Shown: positions 50,564-60,960 of the stretch, piece by piece | How the letters are laid out: each line of letters begins with the position of its first letter | Numbering within the stretch: the stretch's first letter is position 1 | Origin: Brachionus plicatilis | Taxonomy: Eukaryota; Rotifera; Eurotatoria; Ploima; Brachionidae | DNA: 64,000 bases | Direction of reading: 5' to 3' | NCBI GenBank assembly: GCA_010279815.1 | Contig: QEOQ01000015.1 | Coordinates: 62,001 to 126,000, forward strand | Made by a program: the position numbers and the translations under genes | Notes under the pieces: generated by a model | Told to the model about the DNA's origin: nothing | Seen by the model: the letters and a program-made list of their open reading frames with translations, nothing else | The model's database searches: none

Positions 50564-50869
50564 ATGAGTCAAAATAGAGAAGGACGATCAAACATTGATT
50601 TAAAAGTTTTTGTTGATAAATCACTGCAATTTTTGATTGAGATTGCTCAAACGCAATGTGAACTTGTTGGCTCATATAGTGGTGAAAATACATTATGGGG
50701 AAGGCTTTGCCTTTTTATATTTGGTGCTTATGTACTTATAGATTCACTGTTTTTACATACAATGTGGAAAAGAGAAACCAAAAAATATAAAACAAATGTA
50801 ATGAACAAGTTCAAACAAATTAGACTCGAAAAGGAACAGAAAATTTTTCGTTTTTCTGAAAAGGATTAA
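50564..50869 (+). CDS. Small one-pass membrane protein, 101 aa
   Basis: Intact frame from MSQNREGRSNID. Residues 44-68 (LWGRLCLFIFGAYVLIDSLF) form one probable membrane helix; the tail is strongly basic and charged (KRETKKYKTNVMNKFKQIRL). No signal peptide. It lies between the unrecognised multi-exon gene and the Ulp1-like gene, all on the plus strand. Family unknown; a transposon-borne accessory gene is possible. Confidence 0.4.
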   Translation: MSQNREGRSNIDLKVFVDKSLQFLIEIAQTQCELVGSYSGENTLWGRLCLFIFGAYVLIDSLFLHTMWKRETKKYKTNVMNKFKQIRLEKEQKIFRFSEKD

Positions 50870-50929
50870 AACAAGATGAAAAAATTTATTCAAACAAGTA
50901 AAACAGATAGTCGAAAACGATTCAATTCC

Positions 50930-52018
50930 GAATTTTGTGAAAATATATCTATGAAATTTAGTTTCGTGGAAAATCAAAACTCAGTTTCGTGGAAAATCAG
51001 AATCGTTTTCAATACCATTAATTGATGTTGAGAATTTCGAATTTAGAGCCGAAGTTTCGATTTGTTTCAGGGAACACATCTTTTATTATTCAAATTATTC
51101 GAATATGACATGCAAAAATGTTTTTGAGCTTCTAAATAATGACCTGTTAAGTGACGAAGTAAATATTATTTTTTAAAAAAATTTTAGTTTTTGAATTTGA
51201 TTTGTAAATTTTAATTTTTAGATTATTTTTTATTATTTACAAACTAAAGGCCAAACATATAATATAAGAATCATTGATTATTTTTTGACAAGTAAAATTT
51301 TTAATGGTATGTTCTTGAGTGAGAATATTTTTGATGAGGTAATTTGAATATTTTATAAATAACATATTTTAAAAATATAATTAAAAATATTCTTATAGGA
51401 TTTGAATTGGTATTCAATGATCGCTGGCTTGGTTTATGATCCACTCCGTCATCATTGGTGTCTATTCTTTGTAGATGTGAAGAATCAAAGTTTTTTGTTC
51501 TTAGATTCATTAGGTGCCGAGAATGATAATATCTATATTGAAAAGTGGAAGTAATAGAAAATAGCTTGCTTTCTTCAATATATAATAATCCTTTGAAAAT
51601 TTTTAGATTGTTTTGTACCTATCGGAAGGATTTGAAAATTTTTAGATTGTTTTGTACCTATCGGAAGGATTTATGTGATTAAAAATGGATTTTAAGGAAA
51701 TTTGTACATCCTTTGCAAAATGATGGAGTAAGCTGTGGTGCTTTTGTTTGTATGTTTTTCGAAAGCGTATTAAATGTTGATGTAAGAGACAAAGAGTTTA
51801 AAATAAGAGAAAAATGCCCATATCGATTCAGAAAAGTGATTTTTGATGAATTATATAAAGAAAATTTGAAATAAGTAGGCAAAGTGAATTTATGTTGTAT
51901 ATGTGGTAAGAAAGATTCCGATCACGAAATAATAGGTTTTGATTGCATTCATTCTTATCATTCAAAATGCTTAAAAAAAACGAATGCGAACAATGTGAAA
52001 TTATTGATGGCTTACTTG
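50930..52018 (+). pseudogene. Ulp1/SENP-like cysteine protease with C-terminal PHD-like finger
   Basis: Exons: about 50985-51159 (IPLIDVENFEFRAEVSICFR), 51223-51338 (IIFYYLQTKGQTYNIRIIDY), about 51400-51550 (DLNWYSMIAGLVYDPLRHHW, then CLFFVDVKN and FFFLDSLG) and about 51700-52018. HW...D and VSCGAFVCMFFE are the His, Asp and Gln/Cys box of the C48 (Ulp1) fold, here with S-C-G where D-C-G is usual. After ENLK there is a TAA at 51871-51873, then in the same frame LCCICGKKDSDHEIIGF, CIHSYHSKCLKK, a PHD/RING-like zinc pattern. Damage: a 23-bp tandem duplication in exon 1 (about 50960-51005) and a 39-bp duplication that includes the splice acceptor (51595-51672). Ulp1 domains are known cargo of some DNA transposons, such as Kaonashi MULEs. 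Confidence 0.6.
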
Positions 52019-52109
52019 TAAAATACAACCATTCTTAAAACTGTATTTCTTAAGATCAAATAAACTCTAAATTTTAAAAATAATAAATCGAAAATTCTTT
52101 TTTTTTTAA

Positions 52110-52718
52110 CATTAGAACGCCCGATTTTTTTTTACCGTTAACGCCCGGCATAGGTCTAAAAAACCCCTTTTAAATTTAATGGATAACAAGCAAAAAATTA
52201 AGCATATTTGCGGAAAATAAGTTTTATTTATGTTAATTATGCTTTATTAATGTATTAAATATTTATGTTTTTATTATTTCATGCTAAGAATTTATTAATT
52301 TTAAGCGATAGAAAAGGTAGAATTTTAAAGGGGTTTAAAAAACCCCCTCCGGGGCGTTTATGTATATTTTTTTGTTGACATTAAATTATTATAATTTTTA
52401 ATTTTCCAAAAATAAATATTAATTAAATTTTCATTTTCAATTAGGGAAAAAAAATTTTGACAAAACTCGTCTTAAAAAAATTTTTATTGAGATTTTAAAA
52501 TCAAAAAGGGGTTTAAAAAAACCCCGGGCGTTTATGTATATTTTTTTTTGACTTTAAACTATTATATTTTTTAATTTTCAAAAATAAAATAATAATTAAA
52601 TTTACATTTTCAATTCAATAAGGGAAAAAAAAAATTTTGACAAAACTCCTCTTAGAAAATTTTTAATTGACATTATAAATTCAAAAAGGGATTTAAAAAA
52701 CCCCCGGGCGTTCTAGTG
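52110..52718. mobile_element. PiggyBac-like MITE with internal tandem units
   Basis: Ends CATTAGAACGCCCG and inverted CACTAGAACGCCCGGGGG. The left flank is TTAA (52106-52109) and the right flank TTCA (52719-52722), a TTAA target with one change. Inside are two and a part copies of a roughly 177-bp unit starting GGGGTTTAAAAAACCCC and GGGCGTTTATGTATATTTTT (from about 52330, 52507, 52687). It separates the Ulp1-like and homeodomain genes. Confidence 0.65.
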
Positions 52719-52835
52719 TTCATTTATTCGCCATTTTGTTGTCTTTATAAACAACACTTTTTTTAAAATCAATATTTAATATTGATTTAATAACTAGAAA
52801 TTTAGATTTTAAAAAAAATCTGAATTATCGAAAAA

Positions 52836-53990
52836 ATGAACGGAAACTTCAGGGAGTCGAAGTCTAACGAAACATTGGCTAGTTTCGCCAAGAAAATGAC
52901 TGTAAGGAAATCGAAAAGTGAATTTAATATTGTAAGATCCAAAATTCAGGAACAATACAAAGAAGTTTTAAAGAGACTTTTCGCAAATTATTCTTTTAAA
53001 GGGAGTTCAGAAATAAATCAACAATCTTGTAAAGATTTTCTTCGTTAAATTTTATTAAATTGTTAGATAATTATTAACAAAGAACAACCAACAACAACAA
53101 GACGAAAAAGAAAAGGGACAGTTGTTAAATCCAATTCCGAATCAGAAACACCTCTTTCACCAACTTTGTTTTATCAGAAAAAAAAGAGGTAGAAAGAGCA
53201 TTTTTGATAAGAATGATTTGATTTATCTGAATACTTATTATGCGCGGAATAACAAACCAAATTATTCAGATATAAGTAACATAATTCTTTATTTGGGATG
53301 TCGATACCAAAAACAACAAATTCGTGTAAGTTTATCATTTAATAAATTAAATAAACTATAAAATAAAATATCATTAATTATATCAAAATTTTTTGTCCAG
53401 AATTGGTTTTCAAATAAAAGATTTAAAGAAAAATCTTTAATGAACATTCAAAATCTGAAAGAAGAAGCTGACCAAATAATAGAAATAGAAAAGAATTTTT
53501 CGTAACGATTAAAACTAGAGATGATGGTAATTTAAGCACACAGTTAGATGAAGAAGAAGTTTTCAGCTCGGAGAAAAAAGATGGTGAAATTTCAGATTCA
53601 GCGATGGAGGATAGTGAAATTTCATGCTCAGAATGAGATGTAGAAGAAGTTATCAGCACGGATAAAGAAGATGGTGAAATTTCAGATTCTGTAGGGGAGG
53701 ATGGTGAAATTTTATTTTCAGAGTTTGATGAAGAAAAGGTTATCAGCTCAGAGAAAGAAGATGGTGAAATTTCAGATTCTTTGGAGGAGAACGGTGAAAT
53801 TTCATGCCAAAAGTTAGATGAAGAAGTTTCCAGCTTGGTGAAAGACGACGGCGATATTTCATCCACGGTAAAAAATGATGTAAAATTAGGAGAACAAATA
53901 TCAATAAATCAGCATACATCTTTTATAAACTCTCATTATGTATTTGAAGTGGAAAACATGCTGAATGCAATGAATAAGCAGTTTGCTTTA
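52836..53990 (+). pseudogene. Homeodomain protein with acidic GEIS repeats
   Basis: First ORF 52836-53048 starts MNGNFRESKSNETLASFAKK. The homeodomain follows, KKRGRKSIFDKNDLIYLNTY, ending in helix 3, RYQKQQIR-NWFSNKRFK; the dash marks a 75-bp GT-AG intron at 53326-53400 which keeps the frame. An A8 run at 53177-53184 has one base too many to join the preceding SESETPLSPTLFYQ to the homeodomain. After another one-base shift near 53500 comes an acidic domain of about 150 residues with six or more repeats built on EDGEISDS and DEEEVISS, including one TGA at about 53635, ending NKQFAL. The WF-N-R core is intact, so DNA binding is plausible. Homeodomains with acidic tails occur in regulators and in some transposon-encoded proteins. 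Confidence 0.6.
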
Positions 53991-54103
53991 TAAAAGAAGG
54001 AACTCGAAATCAAAATAAATGATTTATAAGAGGAAATTAAAATTTTACTGGTTAGTTTTTGATAAAAATTTTAATTAAATGAACATAAGTTTTCTTTAAA
54101 AGG

Positions 54104-55560
54104 ATAAGAATACTCAAAAACATGTGTTGTTTAGAAATGTTTCAGAGGATTATGAAAAAGTTGTAAAAGAACAAGAGTTATCAGAGCAAGAAACCTCAAA
54201 TATTAAAAGAGAACTAGAGAAAAGCATGATAAGATTCAAAAATTTGGAAGATGATCATGAGGATCTAAAGAAGACATATGAAGATATTCAAAAAGATAAT
54301 TCACTATTGCAGTCCACAATAAAGAATAATTCTTCATTAATTGCTGAATTAAAAGATTCGTTATCAAAAGGTAAAAATTAGTTTATGAAAACAAATATTT
54401 TGAAATATATTTCTAGAGTCCGAACAATTTAACCAATATCAAATAGAAAAAGAAAATTTATCAATATACAATGAAAATGAACAAGGTTTATTTTTAAAAT
54501 ATATATTGTTTTTTCATTTAATTTTTTCAATTTCTAATTTAAGAAATGTCCGATTTGAGTGAACGACTTAATGGCAAAAAAAAATTAATGAAGAACTAAA
54601 AAATGCATATGAAATTAAGCATAAGAAGAATGCTGAAGAACTCGAATCAAGTAATTAAGGCAAAGACTCTTTAATTAGCATTTCAAAAATTTTAATTATA
54701 ATTTTTAAAGTAATTTCTTACAATCAGGAAAATTTTTCTAAAAATCTAGAAAAATTAAAAAGCGAATATGAGGAAAATATGGTAATCCTGAATTCCGAAT
54801 TTGAAATTAAAAATGAAAACCATAAAATAATGCAGTCATCAAACAATTCAGAAATACTGAAACTTAGAAAGCAGATTTCTAATCTCAAATTTGCGAATAA
54901 AACTGAGAAACAAAATTTGTCGACAATTAAATAAAAAAGTAAAACTATTTAACTTCATTCTTTAATACAATTTTAAAAAAATATTTAAATACTAATTAAG
55001 ATCTGAAAGAAAACAATGAAAAATTAAAAGCAAAAGATGAGCGTCTAAAAGAATTAGAGCAAAAAATAAAAGAAAATGACAGTATGACGTCGAATCTCGA
55101 ATCGGACCAGAAAGCGATTTTTGAAAAATTATGACAGCAAAAGATCAAGGTATAATCACTTTTCGATCAAATATTGAATATTTTTTTATTTATTATTATT
55201 TTTTTTTTAAGAGATTAAGCATAAAGATGATTTGCTTAAGGACAAAGAACAACAGCTAAAGGAATATGAATTAGCACTAGATGAATAAGAAAAGCAAATT
55301 TCTGATCTCAAATTTTCGAATAAAACTGAGAAACAAAATTTGTCGACAATTAAATCAAAAAGTAAAACTATTTAACTTCATTCTTTAATACAATTTTAAA
55401 AAAATATTTAAATACTAATTTTGTTCTGAAAGAAAACAATGAAAAAAATCAAAGATAAAAAAAAAGCAAAAGCAAAGTGAGCGTCTAAAAGAATTAGAGC
55501 AAAAAATAAAAGAATAATATTGGAGAAAAAAGAGAGTAAATGTCTTAAAAAATAAAATCA
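54104..55560 (+). pseudogene. Coiled-coil multi-exon gene with duplicated exons
   Basis: Runs on from the homeodomain region with short introns. Exons include DYEKVVKEQELSEQETSNIK ... ELKDSLSKG (to about 54370), ESEQFNQYQIEKENLSIYNE (54418-54485), EMSDLSERLNG (from 54544), SEYEENMVILNSEFEIKNEN (54765 on), DLKENNEKLKAKDERLKELE (55002 on) and EIKHKDDLLKDKEQQLKEYE (55213 on). Heptad-like, rich in E, K, L and N. Internal TGA at about 55132 and TAA at about 55287 interrupt it. It may be the C-terminal half of the homeodomain gene or a separate coiled-coil protein. Confidence 0.45.
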
Positions 55561-57302
55561 ATGGGGATTACTAACTTCAGAGCCCAAAATCATATCAAAA
55601 CTTACCATCCGATTGATTATTCAGTAATTAGGAATATGTCAAGCGACCATAAACATAGATTTAAATTATTCAATGAGGTGAGATCGGATGCAGATGAAGC
55701 GAAATTTTCATTTGACCTGCTAGTTAAAAGCAGTTGTAAAAAAGGGATAAAAGGATTTATTCAAGAAATATCCATATCGCCTTTCTCCATGAACATTTTT
55801 TCGGAAATTCAATTAAGGATGTGGGAACGCACTGTTGAGGATCATTTTAAACTGTGACATTATTCAATATCTGAAATTAAGCTACAACATTGTCGTTTTG
55901 AAAGATTATTCCTTTTCGAAAATTTTAAATTCAAAAATCTATATTTGTTCAACTCATTTTTTAAAAATAATAATCGATGATCTTGATGATATTAATATAA
56001 CAAAGGGAAAAATAACCGATAAGATGCGTACAGCATTTATTTATTGCTTTACAATGCTTCAAAACTCTTCCTCGATTGATGAATTTAATCAGAATTTGGA
56101 AGATATGGTCACTTTATTTTGTCAACCTAAACTATCTCAGTAATTACCTCGTTCGCTAATTAGAATGAATATAGAGATTAGCATTAGGAATTATGACTGG
56201 CTGAATCAACTTTTTAAAAAATTGATCGAAAAAATTTCATAACTACAAAGGAATCTGGAATAGAAGATTTATATTTCCCAAATGATATATCTAAAAATTA
56301 TATTTTGGATTCACCATTTATAAAATTCTCTGAGCAACGGTTGAGTTTTTATAAAAAATGCATAAAAGAAGAGTCTAAGGATCAAATTATTAAAACAAAT
56401 GAGTTTTACAAACAAATTTTGATGAAAATAATAGAAAAAAGGATTCATTTGGTACCATTTGGTATGAAGTGGAGTTCTAATTTCGTTGGATAAAGACAAT
56501 TTTCCTCAAAGATCTCAACTAACACGATTGACTAATAATCCTGTAGAATTATGGTTTGGATATTTCAGAAATAATATTCTAGACATAAATAAACGGTTAA
56601 AATTTAAGCGTCTTCTTTTTCCAAGCGAAATTGTTATTCCATATTACAGTTATCTTTCGATGAAATTTAAACAGTTTTATGAAAAAGATTGTATCGATTT
56701 CTCTAAAATCAAAGATGGACACAACAATTCCGAGGAAGAAGAAAAATAGAAATTTAAAAAGGAAAATAAATTAAAAAAAAGAAAAAGGAATATATTTAAC
56801 TAACAAGTTTACTTTTAGGATTGACAATTTTAAGCAGGAAGATTCCCTCAAAAATCAGTTTCGTGGAAAATCAGAATTGTTTTCAATACCATTCATTGAT
56901 GTTGAGAATATCGAATTTAGAGCCATTTAATTTAATTCTTTAATTCAATTTTAAAAAAATATTTAAATACTAATTAAGATCTGAAAGAAAACAATGAAAA
57001 ATTAAAAGCAAAAGATGAGCGTCTAAAAGAATTAGAGCAAAAAATAAAAGAAAATGACAGTATGACGTCGAATCTCGAATCGGACCAGAAAGCGATTTTT
57101 GAAAAATTATGACAGCAAAAGATCAAGGTATAATCACTTTTCGATCAAATATTGAATATTTTTTTATTTATTATTATTTTTTTTTTAAGAGATTAAGCAT
57201 AAAGATGATTTGCTTAAGGACAAAGAACAACAGCTAAAGGAATATGAATTAGCACTAGATGAATAAGAAAAGCAAATTTCTGATCTCAAATTTGCGAATA
57301 AA
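54945..57302 (+). repeat. Segmental duplication of coiled-coil exons (about 360 bp) plus a third partial copy
   Basis: 54945-55322 and 56930-57302 are almost identical, introns and internal stops included. A tandem copy of the preceding exon and intron also exists (54868-55000 and 55292-55425, spacing about 424 bp). In addition 56840-56925 repeats part of Ulp1 exon 1 (50965-51055, GTTTCGTGGAAAATCAGAAT and on). The stops shared by copies show that decay came before duplication. Confidence 0.8.
55561..56749 (+). pseudogene. Transposase-like core, unclassified
   Basis: ORFs in adjoining frames: from 55561 MGITNFRAQNHIKTYHPIDY, then RNMSSDHKHRFKLFNEVRSD and GIKGFIQEISISPFSMNIFS; from about 55920 KIYICSTHFLKIIIDDLDDI, MRTAFIYCFTMLQNSSSIDE and DMVTLFCQPKLS; then 56305-56493; finally 56486-56749 with LTRLTNNPVELWFGYFRNNI. 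The order 'PF/SEIQLRMW', 'STHFLKII', 'FTMLQNSSSI', 'LTNNPVE-WF' recalls large invertebrate transposase-like proteins with an RNase H-type fold, but the middle with catalytic acids seems deleted and I cannot name the superfamily. It sits inside the duplicated coiled-coil region. Confidence 0.4.
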
Positions 57303-58315
57303 ATGGAAAGCTCTTACGTTTGGCAAGACATTAATAGCCAGAATTCTTATAGAAAAACTGATTTTGAAAAGGGCTATGGGAGCAAATTATCAGTTTCTGT
57401 CGATGGTATTTAATTTTACAAATAAAATATATATTTATTATTTTTATTTAGAATTTATTAAAAATAATAATCTAGAACATAATGATTTTACAATAAGATC
57501 AAATAATCAATCAAATTGTCCTTCAAAAAATTGAGATGGTCTGGAAACACTGAGATTGGTCGTAATCAGCATTATTGGTTTGTTTTATTTTATTTTTATT
57601 AAATAATCAAAGTTATCATTATTTTTAAAGTTTTGCTAATTGTCCGAAAAATCCTGTTAATGCTAAAATTATCAAATACAAGGATCTTTTTAAAGAAAAA
57701 ATAAAAGATCTCAAATCGGAAAATGAATATCTTAACAACTTAATTAAACCGGACGATTTAAAAAAGAGTCATTTGTTTTCCTTTTTGCTTATGGATAGCG
57801 ATTTTTTAGATGAAAGAAAGTCAGTTTATAATAAAGTAATTCTATTTTTTTTTTAAATTTCAAGACCATTTTATTTTTGAAAAATATGAATTATAATAAG
57901 AAAGAGTTTGTCAATGAAAATAATGAAAACCATTACGATGATCTTATTACCAAAATTCAACAATTGGTAAATTAAAAAAAATTCTGAACTAATAATTTTT
58001 CGTCTTTCAAATTTTTATGCTTATTTTGAAATCGCTTTGTTGTTTAACTTTTTATATATCATAGGGATTTCATAATTCTCTTAAATACTTTAAAAGATAA
58101 GAGACATTACTAGAAAAATTTAGACAAATTAAAGCTTCAATTTCAAAATTAATTAAAATATTTAAATGAAGGTAGAAAAATGTCCACGTAAAATCTTTGT
58201 TAAAATTTACTAAAATTAAAGGAAAATGAGCAAAAAATTTTAAAAGAAAGATTAGATGAGAAAATGTTACCTCATGGAGATACCAAAGAGACAAGAGTAA
58301 TTTAAAAAAAATGAG
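57300..58315 (+). pseudogene. Exons of an unrecognised gene, WSGNTEIGR motif and coiled coil
   Basis: Follows the second coiled-coil copy. It reads MESSYVWQDINSQNSYRKTD up to a GT donor at 57404, then FTIRSNNQSNCPSKN, a TGA or one-base shift, RWSGNTEIGRNQHYW and a donor near 57576. An acceptor near 57631 leads to FANCPKNPVNAKIIKYKDLF, then KIKDLKSENEYLNNLIKPDD and MDSDFLDERKSVYNK. More exons (57889-57966, 58065 on) are coiled-coil-like with stops. Cys-Trp-Cys spacing suggests a small zinc-binding module. Unknown family. Confidence 0.35.
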
Positions 58316-59050
58316 AATTTTAAAAATTCTAAATTAAAATTTATCTAAAGCCTCTCTGTACTCGAACATCAGAGAAAACAAAGGTTGTTGAATTTGTGAG
58401 TAGCCGTAGTCGCTGAGGCAGAAACGTTTATCTCGGGCAACAAGGAGGACTTTTTCTTGAAAATCCAAGTGGTTCACTTTATTATATTCGTGGAAAGGAC
58501 TAAATATAGACTCCAGATAAATTTTTTAGCTGAATATAAATATTTAGAAAACTACATATAAAAACGTCCTTGTTTTTTTGTATTTTATTATTATTTTTGT
58601 TAAAGTTTTTTTTTTTACTTTATTTTTTCATCTATTTGTAATGAAGATTTTCTGACATTATTCTTTTTATTCTAAAATGAGTTTTTTATTTTTCCAGTTG
58701 TTTTAATTTTAAAAATTTATTAAGAAAGCTGGAATAAATCTAGCCTATTTAATGTTAATTCATCAAGAGAGGTATTTTTATATAGATCAGAATCATTTTA
58801 ACTATTCTGATCTAATAAAAATTCAATTTTTTAACCCTCTCATTCAAATTTAATTTTAAAATGTCCTGCTTTTTCGCTCAAAATCCGAATATCTGCTCGA
58901 TTAGATTGGTCTGGCTTTTTTGATTTCTGAAAGAACAGATGTTAAAAAAGCTAATAAGTAAGAGTGAAAAAATAAGCAGCTTGTTTGGAGGGACTGTAAA
59001 AAAAAGATTTGGAAGTGTACAAATCGTTTATTGACTGTTTGTGTAGAAAA
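58316..59050. other. Spacer, mixed composition in 58350-58530
   Basis: A GC-richer patch at 58350-58530 reads AEAETFISGNKEDFFLKIQV in one frame but without start or homology. Otherwise AT-rich. Confidence 0.3.
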
Positions 59051-59056
59051 GCAATA

Positions 59057-59768
59057 CATGGCACTCGCGCCATAACGATTCGCTTTATTACGAATATCGC
59101 GTTACAGCGAATGATGTATAAGCCTCGATTTCCTCTCCATTCAAATAAATGGATAACAAAATATCATATTACGAAAATGAAATTGTGAAAAATTCGCTAC
59201 TGCGAATGGGAAATCAAAGCCCATTTTCATACTTAACTTATACATAGCAACGTTAATTCTCACTTTCTTTAACAAATACAATCGTTTTTTAGCACATTCG
59301 TTATAATTTTTGTTTATCAATGATGTGTATGTGTCAACTCTTGAAAAATAATGACAAAATAAAAAAAACCAACCAATCAAAAATTATTATAAAAACTTTT
59401 GTTTGTTTAATAGTAAATTTTTATTGGTGTATTTTTATTGTTTCAAAAAGGGAAAGAAAAAAAAAAGAATCCTGAGATAAAGTATTTGATCGAATGAAGT
59501 ATTTGATCTCTTCAAACTCATCGCCTCTATTCAATCAATCGAATCAAAAAAAACAATCGAAAATCACAAGTTTTTTCAGTTTATCTAATTAGTTTATTTG
59601 TGTTTTCTTATCTTATTTTGTCAATAAAAAACTACAAAAATCTATCAACCGCCCAATTATAATTTTTTTTTTAACACCAATCAAATAACATGGAAAATTT
59701 GATATAACGATTTTTCATATAACGAATGACATAAAGTCCCGCTCATTCGTTGTAGCGCGAGTGCACTG
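59057..59768. mobile_element. Pogo/Tc1-like MITE, 712 bp
   Basis: Left CATGGCACTCGCGCCATAAC and inverted right CAGTGCACTCGCGCTACAAC, with TAACGA boxes repeated inward; TA on both sides (59055-59056, 59769-59770). This is the CAGTGCACTC...CGTTATAACGA style of pogo/Tigger relatives. No transposase ORF inside. Confidence 0.65.
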
Positions 59769-59939
59769 TATTTCTTTTTGTGAAAAACTTAAATGTATTC
59801 AAAATGCCTTTTGAAAGGATGAAAAGATCATTATGTTGTAAAAAATTCATTATGAATTAAATAAGTAATCCTATCTAAAAGAAATTAGAATTGTTAGTTA
59901 AAACAAAAAGAGAGTTGAACTTTAGAAATTCAGTTAATT

Positions 59940-60004
59940 CTCGTTTCGACACGATCCTTTCCTTTTTTTTAAATGCTTGTTTTTTCCGGATCTAAACGAC
60001 TGTA
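59940..60004. mobile_element. Pogo-like terminus fragment
   Basis: Inverted reading TACAGTCGTTTAGATCCGGA then AAAAAACAAGC resembles the solo end at 38.1 kb (ACAGTCGTCTAGCATTAATC). The other end is not found. Confidence 0.3.
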
Positions 60005-60415
60005 CTAAGAGCGAACAGGAAATGCTTACTCATTAAGCATTTCAAGCGATAAAGTATGAAATTTTTAATATTGAATTTATAATTGTTGAAATTACATTAT
60101 TTAGCTGATTTTTTTCAACAATTTTAAAGAAATTTTATTAGTAATACAATAAGAATGAATGAAAATCGCTTTTTTAATGAAAAATAACAATATCAAATAT
60201 TTTGAGTTTATTTTCTTTTTATTTTTTTTTATATTTTTTATATTTTTAATAAATTGAAAAATAATTATTTTTATTTTAATTATTGTTGCGAACAAATCAA
60301 TTTCACTGTTTAAATAAATTTTTTTTTGATTATTTAAATTGCACCAAAAATTTTTATTTGCTTTCATTCTGTATATAACATTGAAAACAATTGTCAAACT
60401 AGCTGTTGAGTTCAA

Positions 60416-60461
60416 AAAAAATATGCAATTTCAATGGGGACATTGAAATTGCATATTTTTT
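60416..60461. repeat. Perfect 21-bp hairpin with 4-nt loop
   Basis: ATATGCAATTTCAATG, GGGA, CATTGAAATTGCATAT, extended by six A and six T. Twenty-one perfect pairs. Could be a palindromic repeat scar or, if transcribed, a small-RNA source. GATCATA tandem repeats follow at 60470-60486. Confidence 0.7.
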
Positions 60462-60479
60462 ATATCAAGATCATAGATC

Positions 60480-60960
60480 ATAGATCAAGTCAGGGAAGGT
60501 TAAGGAAAATGATTAATATTAATGACCTCTTAATTAATTAATTAAGTTTTCTAATCTTTTAAATAAATTAAAATGAAAAATTATATATCACTTCGATTTA
60601 AAAGGGTTAACTAATTTATATCCTAATTTAATCAAATTTAAATTTACTCTTTGTATTTAAATTATCTTTACTATATTCATCTTCAGTGGCAAGTAACGGA
60701 AACTTCGACTATTATTTCATGTGTTAGTGTTCAATTTCTCTAATAAGTGTTAGAGATCAAATAAATTATAATTTGACAAGAAAGATGTCAATTTACTAAA
60801 TTAGATCAATTAAATTACTATTTTATTTTTACTGATTTTATTAATTAACTTGCAGGATAAATTGTTATTTTTATTTGCCTAAAAAAATAATTTTGCTGAT
60901 CAATATTCAATTTTGTTAAAGATGAAGTAATTTGCTGAAAAAAAACATATTTGAAAGTAT
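60480..60960. other. AT-rich spacer before the satellite
   Basis: No gene or element recognised. Confidence 0.4.

Noticed and set aside
53423..53866. 147-codon minus-strand frame rich in SSFSELITSSSS
   Set aside because: It is the antisense shadow of the acidic GEIS repeats of the homeodomain gene; repetitive codons keep the opposite strand open.
60101..60415. 104-codon minus-strand frame
   Set aside because: Mostly Ile, Lys, Asn and Phe from AT-rich DNA; no domain or start context.
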